Assembly: GCF_003752175.1 (NCBI RefSeq)
Contig: NZ_RJVF01000010.1
Location: 124,001 to 188,000, forward strand
Direction of reading: 5' to 3'
Origin: Comamonas sp. BIGb0124
GTDB taxonomy: Bacteria; Pseudomonadota; Gammaproteobacteria; Burkholderiales; Burkholderiaceae_C
DNA: 64,000 nucleotides
The notes beneath the pieces are model-generated. The model was not told the DNA's origin. It did not search any database and worked only from the letters and a program-made list of their open reading frames with translations. The number at the start of each line of letters is the position of its first letter. Within the stretch, counting starts at the first letter, position 1. This document shows positions 8,652-17,334 of the stretch, piece by piece. The translations under genes were made by a program, and so were the position numbers.

Positions 8652-10940
8652 TCATTTGCCTTCTTCGGAGGGCAGGGCGCGCGTGGCCTTGAGCACTTCG
8701 GGCATGCGCTTGAGACTGCGCAGCACGCCGTCGAGATGCTGGCGGTCGCGCACGGCGATGATGAAGCGCAGGTCGATCGCATCCTGGCTGCCGCGGTCGT
8801 CCATGTCGACATGGACGATGTCGGCTTCGGCTGCCGCCAGCGTGACGGCCACCCGGGCCAGCAGGCCCTTGCCGTTCGAGATGGTGACCACGATCGAGGT
8901 CTGGAAGGTGCGGATCGGGTCTTCGGACCATTCCACATGAATGAAGCGTTCGCTGTCCTTGTGCTGCAGGCGGCGCGCGACTTCGCAGTCGCCATGGTGT
9001 ACCACCAGGCCCTCGCCGCGGCCCAGGTAACCCACGATGGGATCGCCGGGAATCGGTCGGCAACAGTTGGCGAACTGCACCGAGGAGCTTTCGCTGCCAT
9101 CGAGCGTGACGGCGCCCTGGGATACCGTTTCGTGTGCGGTGTAGCGTTCGCGGCTCATCAGCAGGGAGTCGCGTTTTTCACCCTGTTCGGTCAGCATGGA
9201 CACCAGGCGCTTGGCCACGATGCTGGCAATGCGTTTGCCCAGGCCGATGTCGGTCAGCAGTTCGAGCCGGTTGCGGCTGCCGGTGAAACGCAGCAGCTTG
9301 TCCCAGATGGCCTTGTATTCGCCGTCTTCGTCGGGCAGGCGCTGCATGCCTTCGGCGCGCAGGGCCTGGCTCAGCAGCTTTTCGCCCAGCGTGGCCGACT
9401 CGGTCTGTGCCAGCGATTTGAGGTGATGGCGGATCTTGGAGCGCGCACGCCCCGTGCGGACAAAACCCAGCCAGGCCGGGTTGGGGCGCGAGACCGGTGC
9501 GGTGATGACCTCGATCACGTCGCCGTTCTGGATTTCCGTGCGCAGCGGCACCTGTTCGCCGTTGACCTTGGCCGCCACGGTGTGGTCGCCGACATCGCTG
9601 TGGATGGCGTAGGCGAAGTCGACGATGGTCGCCCCGCGGGGCATGGCCATGATCTGGCTCTTGGGCGTGAACACATAGACCGCATCGGGAAACAGGTCGA
9701 CCTTGACGTGGTCCCAGAATTCCGAGGCATCGTTGGTCTCGTGCTGGATGTCGAGCAGCGACTGCAGCCATTGGGTGCCCAGCCGCTCGGCGACCTGCTC
9801 GCCTTTTTCGTTCGACTTGTAGAGCCAGTGCGCCGCGATGCCCGATTCAGCCACCTGGTGCATGGACTGGGTGCGGATCTGGAACTCCATGTTGATGCCG
9901 GCCGGACCGACCAGCGTGGTGTGCAGCGACTGGTAGCCGTTGACCTTCGGAATGGCGATGTGATCCTTGAAGCGGCCCGGCACCGGTTTGTCGAGCTGGT
10001 GCAGCAGGCCCAGGGCCGTGTAGCAATCGGTGACGGTGGGCAGAATCAGCCGGAAACCGTAGAGGTCGCTCACCTGCGCGAAGCTCAGGCGTTTTTCTAC
10101 CATTTTTCGGTAGATGGAGTAGAGCGCTTTTTCGCGGCCCGTGATCTCGACCTTGAGTTTGGCCTTGTCGAAGGCTGCGGCGACATCCGCCTGCACCTTG
10201 GAGATGAGATCCTTGCGCCGGCCGCGGGCCTTGGCCAGCGCCTTGCTCAACACGTTGTAGCGCCACGGCAGCATGTGCTGGAAAGACAGGTCCTGCAGTT
10301 CGCGGAAGGTTTGGTGCAGCCCCAGGCGGTAGGCGATGGGCGTGTAGATATCCAGCGTTTCCTGGGAGATGCGGCGCCATTTGCTCTTGGGCGAATCGTC
10401 GAGCGTGCGCATGTTGTGCGTGCGGTCGGCGAGCTTGACCAGGATCACGCGGACATCGCGCGCCATGGCCAGCAGCATCTTGCGGAAGGATTCGGCCTGG
10501 CTCTCTTCGCGGGTGTTGAACTGCAGCTTGTCGAGCTTGGTGAGGCCGTCGACGAGTTCGGCCACGCTGGAGCCGAAGTGCTCGAGCAACTGGGCCTTGG
10601 TCACGCCGCAGTCTTCCAGCGTGTCGTGCAGCAGGGCGGCCATCAGCGCCTGTGCGTCGAGTTTCCACTCCGTGCACTGAATGGCGACGGCAATGGGATG
10701 CGTGATGTAGGGCAGCCCGCTGTTGCGCAACTGGCCCAGGTGGGCCTCGTCGGCGAACTTGTAGGCGCGCCGGACGCGTTCGACGTCGTCCGCGCTCAGG
10801 TAATCCAGCCGGGCGGCAAGCACGGCAAAGCTGGCGGCGGCCGCATTGGGCTCAACGGGACCCGCACCGACAATTTTGGGGAAGAGGTCGGATGATGATG
10901 TCGTGTGCGATTTTTTATCAGTGGGCATGACTGCGCTCAT
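8652..10940 (-). CDS. spoT: Bifunctional (p)ppGpp synthetase/hydrolase
   Basis: Encodes about 762 residues with full RSH architecture: an HD hydrolase domain (HDTLEDCG near residue 105, with later LADRTHNMRTL), a synthetase domain (YGFRLILPTVTDCY and the G-loop region GREKALYSIYRKM), then TGS (VFTPKSQIMAMPRGATIVDFAYAIH, shown only in part), a helical/zinc-finger region (NCCRPIPGD) and a C-terminal ACT domain. It makes and degrades the stringent-response alarmone in response to starvation. The intact HD signature marks it as SpoT/Rel type rather than RelA. The start is uncertain: ATG at 10940 has AAGG very close upstream, ATG at 10928 is also possible, and 10988 overlaps a terminator. It lies downstream of rpoZ and gmk. 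Confidence 0.92.
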   Translation of the reverse strand: MSAVMPTDKKSHTTSSSDLFPKIVGAGPVEPNAAAASFAVLAARLDYLSADDVERVRRAYKFADEAHLGQLRNSGLPYITHPIAVAIQCTEWKLDAQALMAALLHDTLEDCGVTKAQLLEHFGSSVAELVDGLTKLDKLQFNTREESQAESFRKMLLAMARDVRVILVKLADRTHNMRTLDDSPKSKWRRISQETLDIYTPIAYRLGLHQTFRELQDLSFQHMLPWRYNVLSKALAKARGRRKDLISKVQADVAAAFDKAKLKVEITGREKALYSIYRKMVEKRLSFAQVSDLYGFRLILPTVTDCYTALGLLHQLDKPVPGRFKDHIAIPKVNGYQSLHTTLVGPAGINMEFQIRTQSMHQVAESGIAAHWLYKSNEKGEQVAERLGTQWLQSLLDIQHETNDASEFWDHVKVDLFPDAVYVFTPKSQIMAMPRGATIVDFAYAIHSDVGDHTVAAKVNGEQVPLRTEIQNGDVIEVITAPVSRPNPAWLGFVRTGRARSKIRHHLKSLAQTESATLGEKLLSQALRAEGMQRLPDEDGEYKAIWDKLLRFTGSRNRLELLTDIGLGKRIASIVAKRLVSMLTEQGEKRDSLLMSRERYTAHETVSQGAVTLDGSESSSVQFANCCRPIPGDPIVGYLGRGEGLVVHHGDCEVARRLQHKDSERFIHVEWSEDPIRTFQTSIVVTISNGKGLLARVAVTLAAAEADIVHVDMDDRGSQDAIDLRFIIAVRDRQHLDGVLRSLKRMPEVLKATRALPSEEGK

Positions 10941-10988
10941 ACCTTGAAGAATATAGCGATAGCCGACGGGCTTGGTTGTTGCAGGCAT

Positions 10989-11016
10989 AAAAAAACACCG
11001 CTTGTGCGGTGTTTTT
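10989..11016 (-). terminator. Terminator between rpoZ and spoT
   Basis: An ACACCGC-TTGT-GCGGTGT hairpin flanked by A and T runs lies downstream of rpoZ on the minus strand. It should uncouple spoT from gmk-rpoZ, at least in part, so spoT probably has its own promoter. Confidence 0.8.
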
Positions 11017-11063
11017 GACGTGCGACCGCGTCAATCCGCGGTTTTTTGTTACGGACTGTAGGG

Positions 11064-11267
11064 TCAGCCCGGCACCTTCTTCAGCATTTCCAGGCCCACT
11101 TTGCCTTCGGCGATTTCGCGCAGGGCGGTCACGGCGGGCTTGTTCTTGGACTCGATGCGCGGCGTGTGGCCTTGGCTCAGCATGCGGGCGCGATAGGTGG
11201 CTGCCAGAACGAGCTGGAAACGGTTGGGGATCTTTTCCAGGCAGTCTTCGACGGTGATGCGGGCCAT
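11064..11267 (-). CDS. rpoZ: DNA-directed RNA polymerase omega subunit
   Basis: Encodes 67 residues matching the omega family end to end: [17 protein letters not shown] at the start, [10 protein letters not shown], then the [16 protein letters not shown] segment. Omega binds the beta' subunit, helps RNA polymerase assembly and forms part of the ppGpp site, which fits its position next to spoT. It begins 12 bases after gmk in the same direction and is clearly in one operon with it. A terminator follows. Confidence 0.95.
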   Translation of the reverse strand: MARITVEDCLEKIPNRFQLVLAATYRARMLSQGHTPRIESKNKPAVTALREIAEGKVGLEMLKKVPG

Positions 11268-11279
11268 TGTGTGTTCCTG

Positions 11280-11900
11280 TTAGACGATGTGGAGTGCTTC
11301 GAAAGTCGCAGCACGCGCCCGGCGTTGAGCCGAGTACTTCAAGCGTTGGGCGTGCACGATGCTTTTCAGATCGAACAGAGCACGCTCAAATAACTCATTG
11401 ATTATAACGAAGTCGAACTGATTGGCTTGCGCCATCTCGAGCGCGGCGTTCTGCAGGCGGGTCTCGATCACGTCGGGCGTGTCTTCGCCACGGCGATGCA
11501 GGCGCGAGCGCAGTTCTTCCCAACTGGGCGGCAGGATGAAGATCAGCACGGCGTTGGCAAAGATCTGCTTGACCTGCATGGCGCCCTGGAAATCGATTTC
11601 CAGGATCACGTCGCCGCCTTGGGCGATGCGTTGTTCGATGGCGTGGCGGGACGTGCCGTAGCGGTTGCCGTGCACATGGGCCCACTCCAGGAAGGCGCCT
11701 TCGGCCACCATGGCTTCGAATTCCTCGGTGCCGACAAAGAAGTACTCGCGGCCATGCAGCTCCTGGCCGCGGGCTGCGCGTGTCGTGTGCGAGATCGATG
11801 GGCGTACGCCCTGATCGAGTTCCATCAGGGCCTTGACCAGGCTAGACTTGCCGGCGCCACTGGGGGCCGCAACGACAAAAAGATTTCCGGGATAGTCCAT
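11280..11900 (-). CDS. gmk: Guanylate kinase
   Basis: Encodes 206 residues, normal length for bacterial guanylate kinase. The P-loop [10 protein letters not shown] is at about residues 12-21, the GMP-binding [13 protein letters not shown] near 38 and GREYFFV near 50. The enzyme phosphorylates GMP to GDP with ATP in purine nucleotide metabolism. It is first in the gmk-rpoZ operon; spoT lies downstream after a terminator. The gene order is common in betaproteobacteria. Confidence 0.96.
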   Translation of the reverse strand: MDYPGNLFVVAAPSGAGKSSLVKALMELDQGVRPSISHTTRAARGQELHGREYFFVGTEEFEAMVAEGAFLEWAHVHGNRYGTSRHAIEQRIAQGGDVILEIDFQGAMQVKQIFANAVLIFILPPSWEELRSRLHRRGEDTPDVIETRLQNAALEMAQANQFDFVIINELFERALFDLKSIVHAQRLKYSAQRRARAATFEALHIV

Positions 11901-12176
11901 AGACGAAGGCGAGCAATGCAGGGAGCGCCGGATTTTACCAGCGTGCGAACGGCGAGCCGATGCCCGTGCGAGGCCGCGTACGCCGCAGTCCTGTCCCGAA
12001 CGGCTTGATCAGACCCTGCACTGCCATGTCGGACATGGCTGGCGTTGGGCTGCGACGTGGCTAGAATGCCTGTATTTGGTTGAATGCGAATTGTTCGCTT
12101 GACGATGCCGGGATGACGGCGCTGGCGAGACGGTTTCCGGTTCACCGACAGGCCTGGGGCAGGAAGGGGCACGAGT

Positions 12177-12812
12177 GTGGATGATGTCTTGAACACAGAG
12201 GAAGCGCAGATGCTCAGGCAGGAGCGCGATGTGTTGCTGCGTCGGTACGCCGAGGTTCAGGTTCGTTGCAGCGCCTTGCTGGCCGAACGCCAGGCCGCCG
12301 TCGATCGGGCCGAAGCCGACGTCAAGCGGCTGCGCGCCGAATGCATGGTGCGCACCACCCAGTGGGCCATCGAACGCGATCGCCGCCTGGCGGTGGAAGA
12401 CGCTGCGCCCGGCTTGCCCCGGCGCCTGCAACTGCTGCAGGTGATCGAGAATCTGCGTGACCGTGTCCAGGTGCTGATGCGCGAGTGCCTGCGTCATCAA
12501 CTGGGTGCCCGGACAGTGGTGCAATGCCCCTCGTCATGCCAGTCGCCCGGCACCGGGCTCGAGGCGCCCTTTGCGTCTCACGGTGTCCAGCCGGATCCGG
12601 CCGGCGGCAGCGATGCTGAGTCCCTGCCCGATACCGTTCTGTTCGAGGCCAGCCTGCGCGCGGCCGACATGGTGATCTGCCAGACCGGTTGCATCAGCCA
12701 TGGCGATTACTGGCGTATCCAGGACCATTGCAAACGCACCGGCAAGGTGTGTGTGATGGTGACCGACGGGGAGCCGGTGCAGTTTGTGATGCGTGAGGAA
12801 ACGGGGCGGTAG
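12177..12812 (+). CDS. DUF2325 domain protein with N-terminal coiled coil
   Basis: Encodes 211 residues from a GTG start at 12177, supported by a strong AGGAAGGGG ribosome site. Residues 1-100 are rich in Glu, Arg and Ala with heptad-like spacing and probably form a coiled coil. A variable linker follows. The last 60 residues carry the DUF2325 pattern DMVICQTGCISHGDYWRI then HCKRTGKVCVMV, with conserved cysteines and histidines that could bind metal or react as thiols. The function of the family is unknown. It is divergent from gmk and stands alone before the toxin-antitoxin pair. Confidence 0.7.
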   Translation: MDDVLNTEEAQMLRQERDVLLRRYAEVQVRCSALLAERQAAVDRAEADVKRLRAECMVRTTQWAIERDRRLAVEDAAPGLPRRLQLLQVIENLRDRVQVLMRECLRHQLGARTVVQCPSSCQSPGTGLEAPFASHGVQPDPAGGSDAESLPDTVLFEASLRAADMVICQTGCISHGDYWRIQDHCKRTGKVCVMVTDGEPVQFVMREETGR

Positions 12813-12893
12813 ACGGCCCGCTGCCGGCTTCGGTCTTTTTGATGCCGCCCATTCGATGGAGAAATGCAGGGGCCTTTTGTTGACGGCTTGTTT

Positions 12894-13382
12894 TTACCGA
12901 CCCACCAGGCGCGGGTCGTACTCATATTTTCCATGATCGATCACTTTGATTCTTCTGATATCCGCATGGCCCGGATTGATGAGGATGTTTTGTTCTTGGG
13001 GGATGATGACGGAGGGTACAAACGTCAACAAGGATACGCCGCTGTTCAACCAACGGGTGCCTTCGGTTGCAGCCGCCGGGCTGTCTGGAATGGTATCCCA
13101 CCCGGAAGGGGGATGAATCGTGTGGGCGGCATCGATGATATCGGTCGGAATTCTAAGCTCGATCAGCTTTTTGAGCAGAGGAAGACCGATGGCGTTGTAA
13201 TGAACCAGTGTTTCCAGGCAGGCCAGTGCCACCGACTCCGCGGCATAGATGATGCGATTGCCTTTCTCGTGCCATCGACCCCCCACGTACAGGCCCCCTG
13301 CGCCCGAGAGGCCCATGGCCTTGTCTTCTTTTCCTTCGTTTGAAATTCTCCAAAAAGATCCGTAAGAGACGTCGCCCCTCAT
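12894..13382 (-). CDS. RES-domain toxin of a RES-Xre toxin-antitoxin system
   Basis: Encodes 162 residues. The N-terminal region SFWRIS, then LYVGGRWHEKGNRIIYAAES and ACLETLVH, gives the conserved Arg, Glu and Ser positions of the RES family. Known RES toxins (MbcT, ParT and relatives) degrade or use NAD+ and stop growth, and are ADP-ribosyltransferase-like in fold. The gene overlaps the antitoxin stop by 4 bases (ATGA), the usual antitoxin-first operon. The local sequence is visibly less GC-rich than its neighbours, consistent with horizontal transfer. Confidence 0.85.
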   Translation of the reverse strand: MRGDVSYGSFWRISNEGKEDKAMGLSGAGGLYVGGRWHEKGNRIIYAAESVALACLETLVHYNAIGLPLLKKLIELRIPTDIIDAAHTIHPPSGWDTIPDSPAAATEGTRWLNSGVSLLTFVPSVIIPQEQNILINPGHADIRRIKVIDHGKYEYDPRLVGR

Positions 13383-14065
13383 GCAAAAGCCCCTGCGGCG
13401 ATTCGTTTGAGCAGCGTCTCGATCATCGCGATGCCGGTCGCTGTGTCGAGAAATTCCGAGGGTTTCCTCATTCCCAGTGACGGTTGTGGTTTTTCAATCC
13501 ATTCTCCGAGCCATCGTGCGGCATCGAAATCCAGGGTTGATTTGGGGTCGCCATATTCGTCGACAATTTGCTCGACCAGCCCGATCAAGCTGACCAGTTG
13601 AACGACTTTTTCGGCTTGTTCCGTCGCAAGGGGTTGTTTTTCTCTGATCTTTCGGGCAATCGTCGAGGCCGGCAGTCCTAGAAATCGATTGGTGTTGTCC
13701 AATGTGATGTCCATGGCGAACGCGACATCGCTGATGGACTCTGCCAGAAGACCGTCTTTGACCAATGCCACTTTGTCCAGTGACGGCATTTGGTGCACGT
13801 ACCTGGGTAAATCTGCGGGAACAGATAAGGAACGGACGCCCTTCGAATGGGGGGGCTCTTGTGTTGTGGTGCGATCGTTGATGGATGCGTCTTGCGATGG
13901 ACTCTTGGTTGTGTGAGGTATTTTGAGCTTCGGGTCGAAGGTTTTCAATCTGAAATGATTATTCTCTGCCACCGATGATAAAAATCCCTCCCACGGCTGA
14001 TGAGGAGCGACAGGTTTTTTGGAACCCGTGATTTTTTTGACAGTCTCGGTGGGGTGAGCAGCCAT
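13379..14065 (-). CDS. Xre/MbcA/ParS-type antitoxin with long N-terminal extension
   Basis: Encodes 228 residues. The C-terminal 130 or so fit the Xre/MbcA/ParS antitoxin pattern: a helix-turn-helix-like region with FLGLPASTIARKI, then KVVQLVSLIGLVEQIV, DAARWLGEWIEKPQPSLG and a C-terminal tail that would plug the toxin active site. These proteins are often 120-160 residues; here about 90 extra N-terminal residues are Ser, Thr, Lys and Pro rich and look disordered. It should neutralise the RES toxin and repress its own operon. It ends 4 bases inside the toxin gene. Confidence 0.85.
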   Translation of the reverse strand: MAAHPTETVKKITGSKKPVAPHQPWEGFLSSVAENNHFRLKTFDPKLKIPHTTKSPSQDASINDRTTTQEPPHSKGVRSLSVPADLPRYVHQMPSLDKVALVKDGLLAESISDVAFAMDITLDNTNRFLGLPASTIARKIREKQPLATEQAEKVVQLVSLIGLVEQIVDEYGDPKSTLDFDAARWLGEWIEKPQPSLGMRKPSEFLDTATGIAMIETLLKRIAAGAFA

Positions 14066-14441
14066 GATCGAAATCCTTCATTTGGTGGAGATGTTGGTCT
14101 CAATTGAGAGTGTATGCTGCGCAGCAGGGTTCAGCAATCGGCAGTGGGTGGGCTCCCGGGCAAGCGAGGCCCGAGCGCCGGATGACGAGGGCGTCGAGGC
14201 GCCATGGGTCACCGCGTGTCTTTGGACGGTTGCCTACTGCGCGACCGGTTATCGATGCGAGATCGACGAGCCTTTGATTGAGACTTGGCATTGAGGGCGT
14301 GGCACTGTGATGGCTTTTTTCATGCCATACACTGGGGAACATCCGCTCGTGAACAGCGGATCAGGCGTGGAACCCTGAATGGAGCGGTGTTTGGCCGCAT
14401 GCGTCGATGCGGCCTATTTCAACCCTCATTGGAGCAGGTCG
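14066..14441. other. Intergenic stretch upstream of the toxin-antitoxin operon
   Basis: 376 bases with no supported gene. Short open frames on both strands have no ribosome site or recognisable product. The left end should hold the promoter of the antitoxin operon, but I could not pick out a convincing palindrome. Confidence 0.4.
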
Positions 14442-14732
14442 ATGACCCATACCCTTTCTTCGGGAAATTCCCTTCCTTGGCCATCCTTCGGCACTCGCCC
14501 ATGTACTGGCGTGGATCTGGCCGAATTCCGCCAGATTCAGATGGACATCCTCGGCAGTTGTGCCGCGATCGGGGTCTTGATGTCGTTGCTGCGTGGAGAG
14601 GGTGAGCCGCGCGTTGATCTCAATGGGGCGGGGGTGGCGCTGCTGCTTGAATCCGTGTATCAACGGCTCGAGTGCGCAGTCGACTGCGTGGATGTCGCCG
14701 GTGTTGCCCTGGGTCTTCCTCGCATGCATTGA
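14442..14732 (+). CDS. Small protein of unknown function
   Basis: Encodes 96 residues from an ATG with a GGAGCAGG ribosome site a few bases upstream, which is the main support for translation. The first 20 residues are Ser/Thr/Pro rich, and the rest (from VDLAEFRQIQMDIL) is predicted helical with a hydrophobic core. I do not recognise a family with confidence; the style resembles short orphan proteins of Burkholderiales. It lies between the toxin-antitoxin operon and tRNA-Asn, in the accessory-looking part of the window. Confidence 0.5.
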   Translation: MTHTLSSGNSLPWPSFGTRPCTGVDLAEFRQIQMDILGSCAAIGVLMSLLRGEGEPRVDLNGAGVALLLESVYQRLECAVDCVDVAGVALGLPRMH

Positions 14733-14787
14733 CTCTGGGGGCGGCCAGGCTGCGGCAGATCAGCTGTTTCTCGACACCACAAAGCAC

Positions 14788-14817
14788 AACGCCCCAGATC
14801 TTGCGACCTGAGGCGTT
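14788..14817 (-). terminator. Terminator-like hairpin after tRNA-Asn copy at 14827
   Basis: AACGCCCCAGATC pairs with GACCTGAGGCGTT, allowing two G-U pairs, directly downstream of the tRNA on the minus strand. Only a short T-rich stretch follows. Confidence 0.6.
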
Positions 14818-14826
14818 GATTTGTTT

Positions 14827-14902
14827 TGGCTCCTCGACCTGGGCTCGAACCAGGGACCTACGGATTAACAGTCCGGCGCTCTACCGACTGAGCTATCGAG
14901 GA
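14827..14902 (-). tRNA. tRNA-Asn (anticodon GTT), left copy
   Basis: A 76-base cloverleaf including encoded CCA. The acceptor stem TCCTCGA pairs with TCGAGGA, and the anticodon stem-loop CGGA-CTGTTAATCCG region gives anticodon GTT. It is identical to the copy at 22344-22419, the identity covering about 78 bases. The two copies flank the catabolic block as direct repeats. Confidence 0.95.
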
Positions 14903-14993
14903 ACAAGTCTTCGATTATAGCGTTATTTTTTGGCGTCGATCAAATCGCAAGATTGGGCGGGCGGTAAATGTTCGCAGTCGGGCCGATTTCGGC

Positions 14994-16160
14994 CTAGACA
15001 TGGCCTTCGCGCGGAAACTCTTCATGCGGGTGCCGAAGGTTCTTGCTGCCCAGGTCGGCGTAGGGCCACTCGCGCAGCGCCCGCATGTCGATGTCGACGC
15101 CGAGGCCGGGAATGTCGCGGGGCCTGGCCCAGCCGGGGCGGACATCCGGCCGGCAGGTCGCAATCGCATCGCAGGCGGGTGCGAGGTTCACGAAATGCTC
15201 CGCGATCAGGAAGTTGGATGCGGCCAGGGACACGTGCAGGGTCGCGGCCAGTCCGACCACGGTGCTGTTGTTGTTGTGGGGGCTGAATGAAACGCCGTAG
15301 GGTTCTGCCATGGCCGCCAGTTCCATGCTGGCCAGGATGCCGCCGGCGGCGCAGACGTCGGGATTGATGACGTCGGCAGCCTTGCGCTCCAGCACCGCCA
15401 CGAACTGTTCCTTGGTGTAGAGCGTCTCGCCGGTCACCGTGGGCAAGCCGATCTGGGCGCGTGTCTGTGCGACCAGATCGATGTTGTCGGCGAGGTTGGG
15501 ATCCTCGAACTGCATGATGCCGAAGCCCTCGATGCGTTTGGCAAACGAGACGGCCTGCCGCGGCGCGACTCGCCGGTGCGCATCGATCAGCAGGTCGACG
15601 TGCGGCCCGACGGCTGCGCGGATGCGGCGCACGTTTTCCACGGCTTCGTCTTCTTCCTTCTGGCTGATGAAGGTGCGCCACGGGCCGCTGTAGGGGTCCC
15701 ATTTGAGGGCGTTCCACCCTTGCGAGACCGTGCGGACGGCGGCATCGCAAAGAGCGTCCAGCGATCGGGCGCCTTCGTACCAGCCATTGGCATAGAGGCG
15801 CACCTGTTCCCGGTTGGCGCCGCCGAGCAGCTTGTAGACCGGCTGTTTGCAGGCCTTGCCGATGATGTCCCAGAGCGCGATCTCGATGCCGCTCCAGGCG
15901 CAGGCCAGGTCGAGCGAACTGCGCCGGATGGCGAAGTCGTCGAACAGCACGCGCCAGGTGTGCCGGATGTTGAACGGATCGCGGCCGATCACGTACGGCG
16001 TCATGGCCTGCACATAGGCCTGGACCACCTGCTCCTTGCGCAGGCTCGTGTAGCACTCGCCCCAGCCGTACAGGCCGGTGTCTGTCTCGACGCGGATCAG
16101 CAGCAGGTTCTTGCCGCTTCTGGGGTTGAAGAGGTAGGGCGTGATGGAGGTGATTTTCAT
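14994..16160 (-). CDS. Enolase-superfamily (MR/MLE) dehydratase, acid-sugar dehydratase-like
   Basis: Encodes 388 residues with the N-terminal capping domain and C-terminal barrel of the mandelate racemase/muconate lactonizing family. Metal ligands appear as the Asp of LLIDAHRR near residue 212, the Glu of MQFEDP near 237 and the Glu of TGETLYT near 263. The Asp-x-His at strand 3 and His in SPHNNNS near 313 resemble D-galactonate and RspA-type dehydratases. Such enzymes dehydrate aldonic acids to 2-keto-3-deoxy acids, but the substrate here is unknown. It lies 48 bases downstream of the Bug protein gene in the same direction, suggesting uptake and dehydration of one acid. Confidence 0.85.
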   Translation of the reverse strand: MKITSITPYLFNPRSGKNLLLIRVETDTGLYGWGECYTSLRKEQVVQAYVQAMTPYVIGRDPFNIRHTWRVLFDDFAIRRSSLDLACAWSGIEIALWDIIGKACKQPVYKLLGGANREQVRLYANGWYEGARSLDALCDAAVRTVSQGWNALKWDPYSGPWRTFISQKEEDEAVENVRRIRAAVGPHVDLLIDAHRRVAPRQAVSFAKRIEGFGIMQFEDPNLADNIDLVAQTRAQIGLPTVTGETLYTKEQFVAVLERKAADVINPDVCAAGGILASMELAAMAEPYGVSFSPHNNNSTVVGLAATLHVSLAASNFLIAEHFVNLAPACDAIATCRPDVRPGWARPRDIPGLGVDIDMRALREWPYADLGSKNLRHPHEEFPREGHV

Positions 16161-16208
16161 AGGGTGGGCCGGAGGGCGAAAGCGCTGCAGAGGGGGAGGG
16201 CGGCGGGG

Positions 16209-17186
16209 CTACTCCGCGCGGGCGCCGCTGATGCGCACGACTTCGGCCCACTTGTCGAGTTCGGCCTGCCGTGTGCTCGCGTACTGCGCGCTGTCGGCGA
16301 CATGGGGAACAAAGCCCTTGGGCAAGGCGAATTCACGGAATCCTTCGCTGGCTGCAATGGTGGTGATCACCTTCGAGAGCCGGTCGATGATGTGCGGATC
16401 GGTGCCAGCCGCCGCCAGAAAGCCGAAGCGCGTCACGACTTCGTAGCCCTGCAGTCCGGCTTCGCCGATCGTGGGGGTGTCCGGCAGGCTGGGCACCCGT
16501 GCGCGCGCACTGACCGCGAGCGCCCTGAGCCGTTTGGCCTGGACCAGCGGCACGGCCGAGGTCAAGGGCGCGAACATGAACGTCACCTGCTTGCTGACCA
16601 CGTCGGCCACGGCCTGATCGCCGCCCTTGTAGGGAACGTGGGTGGCGGTGGCCTGGGCCTGGCTGAGCATGACGGAGGCTGCGAGGTGCGGCACGCTGCC
16701 GGTGCCCGAGGACGAGTAGTCGAGGTCGCCGGGGTGGCTCTTGGCGTGGGCCAGCAGGTCGTTCAGGGTCTTGAAGGGCGAGTCCTCCGCGACCACCAGC
16801 ACGAGGCAGCCATCGCTGATGCCTGCCACCGGGGTGAAGTCCCGGATCGGGTCGAAAGGCAACTGGGCGTAGACGCTCTTGTTGATGTAGTGCGGCGACG
16901 AGACGACCAGCAGGGTCCTGCCGTCGGGTGCCGATTTGGCGACGGCGTCCGATCCCAGGATGCCATTCGCGCCCACCCGGTTGTCGACGACCACGGGCGT
17001 ATTCATGGCCTGGCCGATTTCCTTGGCGAAGTAGCGTGCGGTGGCATCGGCGGCGGTGCCCGGGGCGACGGGCGCGACCAGTTTGATGGGGCCGTTCGGC
17101 TTCCATTCCTCGGCCGTGGCGTTGGCCGTGCAGCCGAGGGCCGCCACCAGGAGCAGGGGCAGGCCATGCCTGTGCAAACGTTTCAT
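16209..17186 (-). CDS. Bug-family (TctC-like) periplasmic solute-binding protein
   Basis: Encodes 325 residues with an N-terminal signal peptide (MKRLHRHGLPLLLVAALG, then a cleavage region near residue 25). The mature part has Bug patterns: IKLVAPVAPGTAADATAR, VVVDNRVGANGILG, and later YSSSGTGSVPHLA. Bug proteins bind organic acids and often serve tripartite tricarboxylate transporters or act as sensors. No TctA/TctB membrane genes are present here, as is usual for the many orphan Bug genes of Burkholderiales. It precedes the dehydratase gene and is divergent from the LysR gene. Confidence 0.9.
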   Translation of the reverse strand: MKRLHRHGLPLLLVAALGCTANATAEEWKPNGPIKLVAPVAPGTAADATARYFAKEIGQAMNTPVVVDNRVGANGILGSDAVAKSAPDGRTLLVVSSPHYINKSVYAQLPFDPIRDFTPVAGISDGCLVLVVAEDSPFKTLNDLLAHAKSHPGDLDYSSSGTGSVPHLAASVMLSQAQATATHVPYKGGDQAVADVVSKQVTFMFAPLTSAVPLVQAKRLRALAVSARARVPSLPDTPTIGEAGLQGYEVVTRFGFLAAAGTDPHIIDRLSKVITTIAASEGFREFALPKGFVPHVADSAQYASTRQAELDKWAEVVRISGARAE

Positions 17187-17334
17187 GTCTGTGTCTCCGA
17201 TTGTCGATCTGGTCTTCCGTGCATCACGGACCTCGATGTCTATGCATCGGTTTTGATGCTATTTAGATCGCTCGATGCAATCAATGCGCGATGAATCACT
17301 AGACTGATGAACTCTGTTCACCAATGAGGGCGTC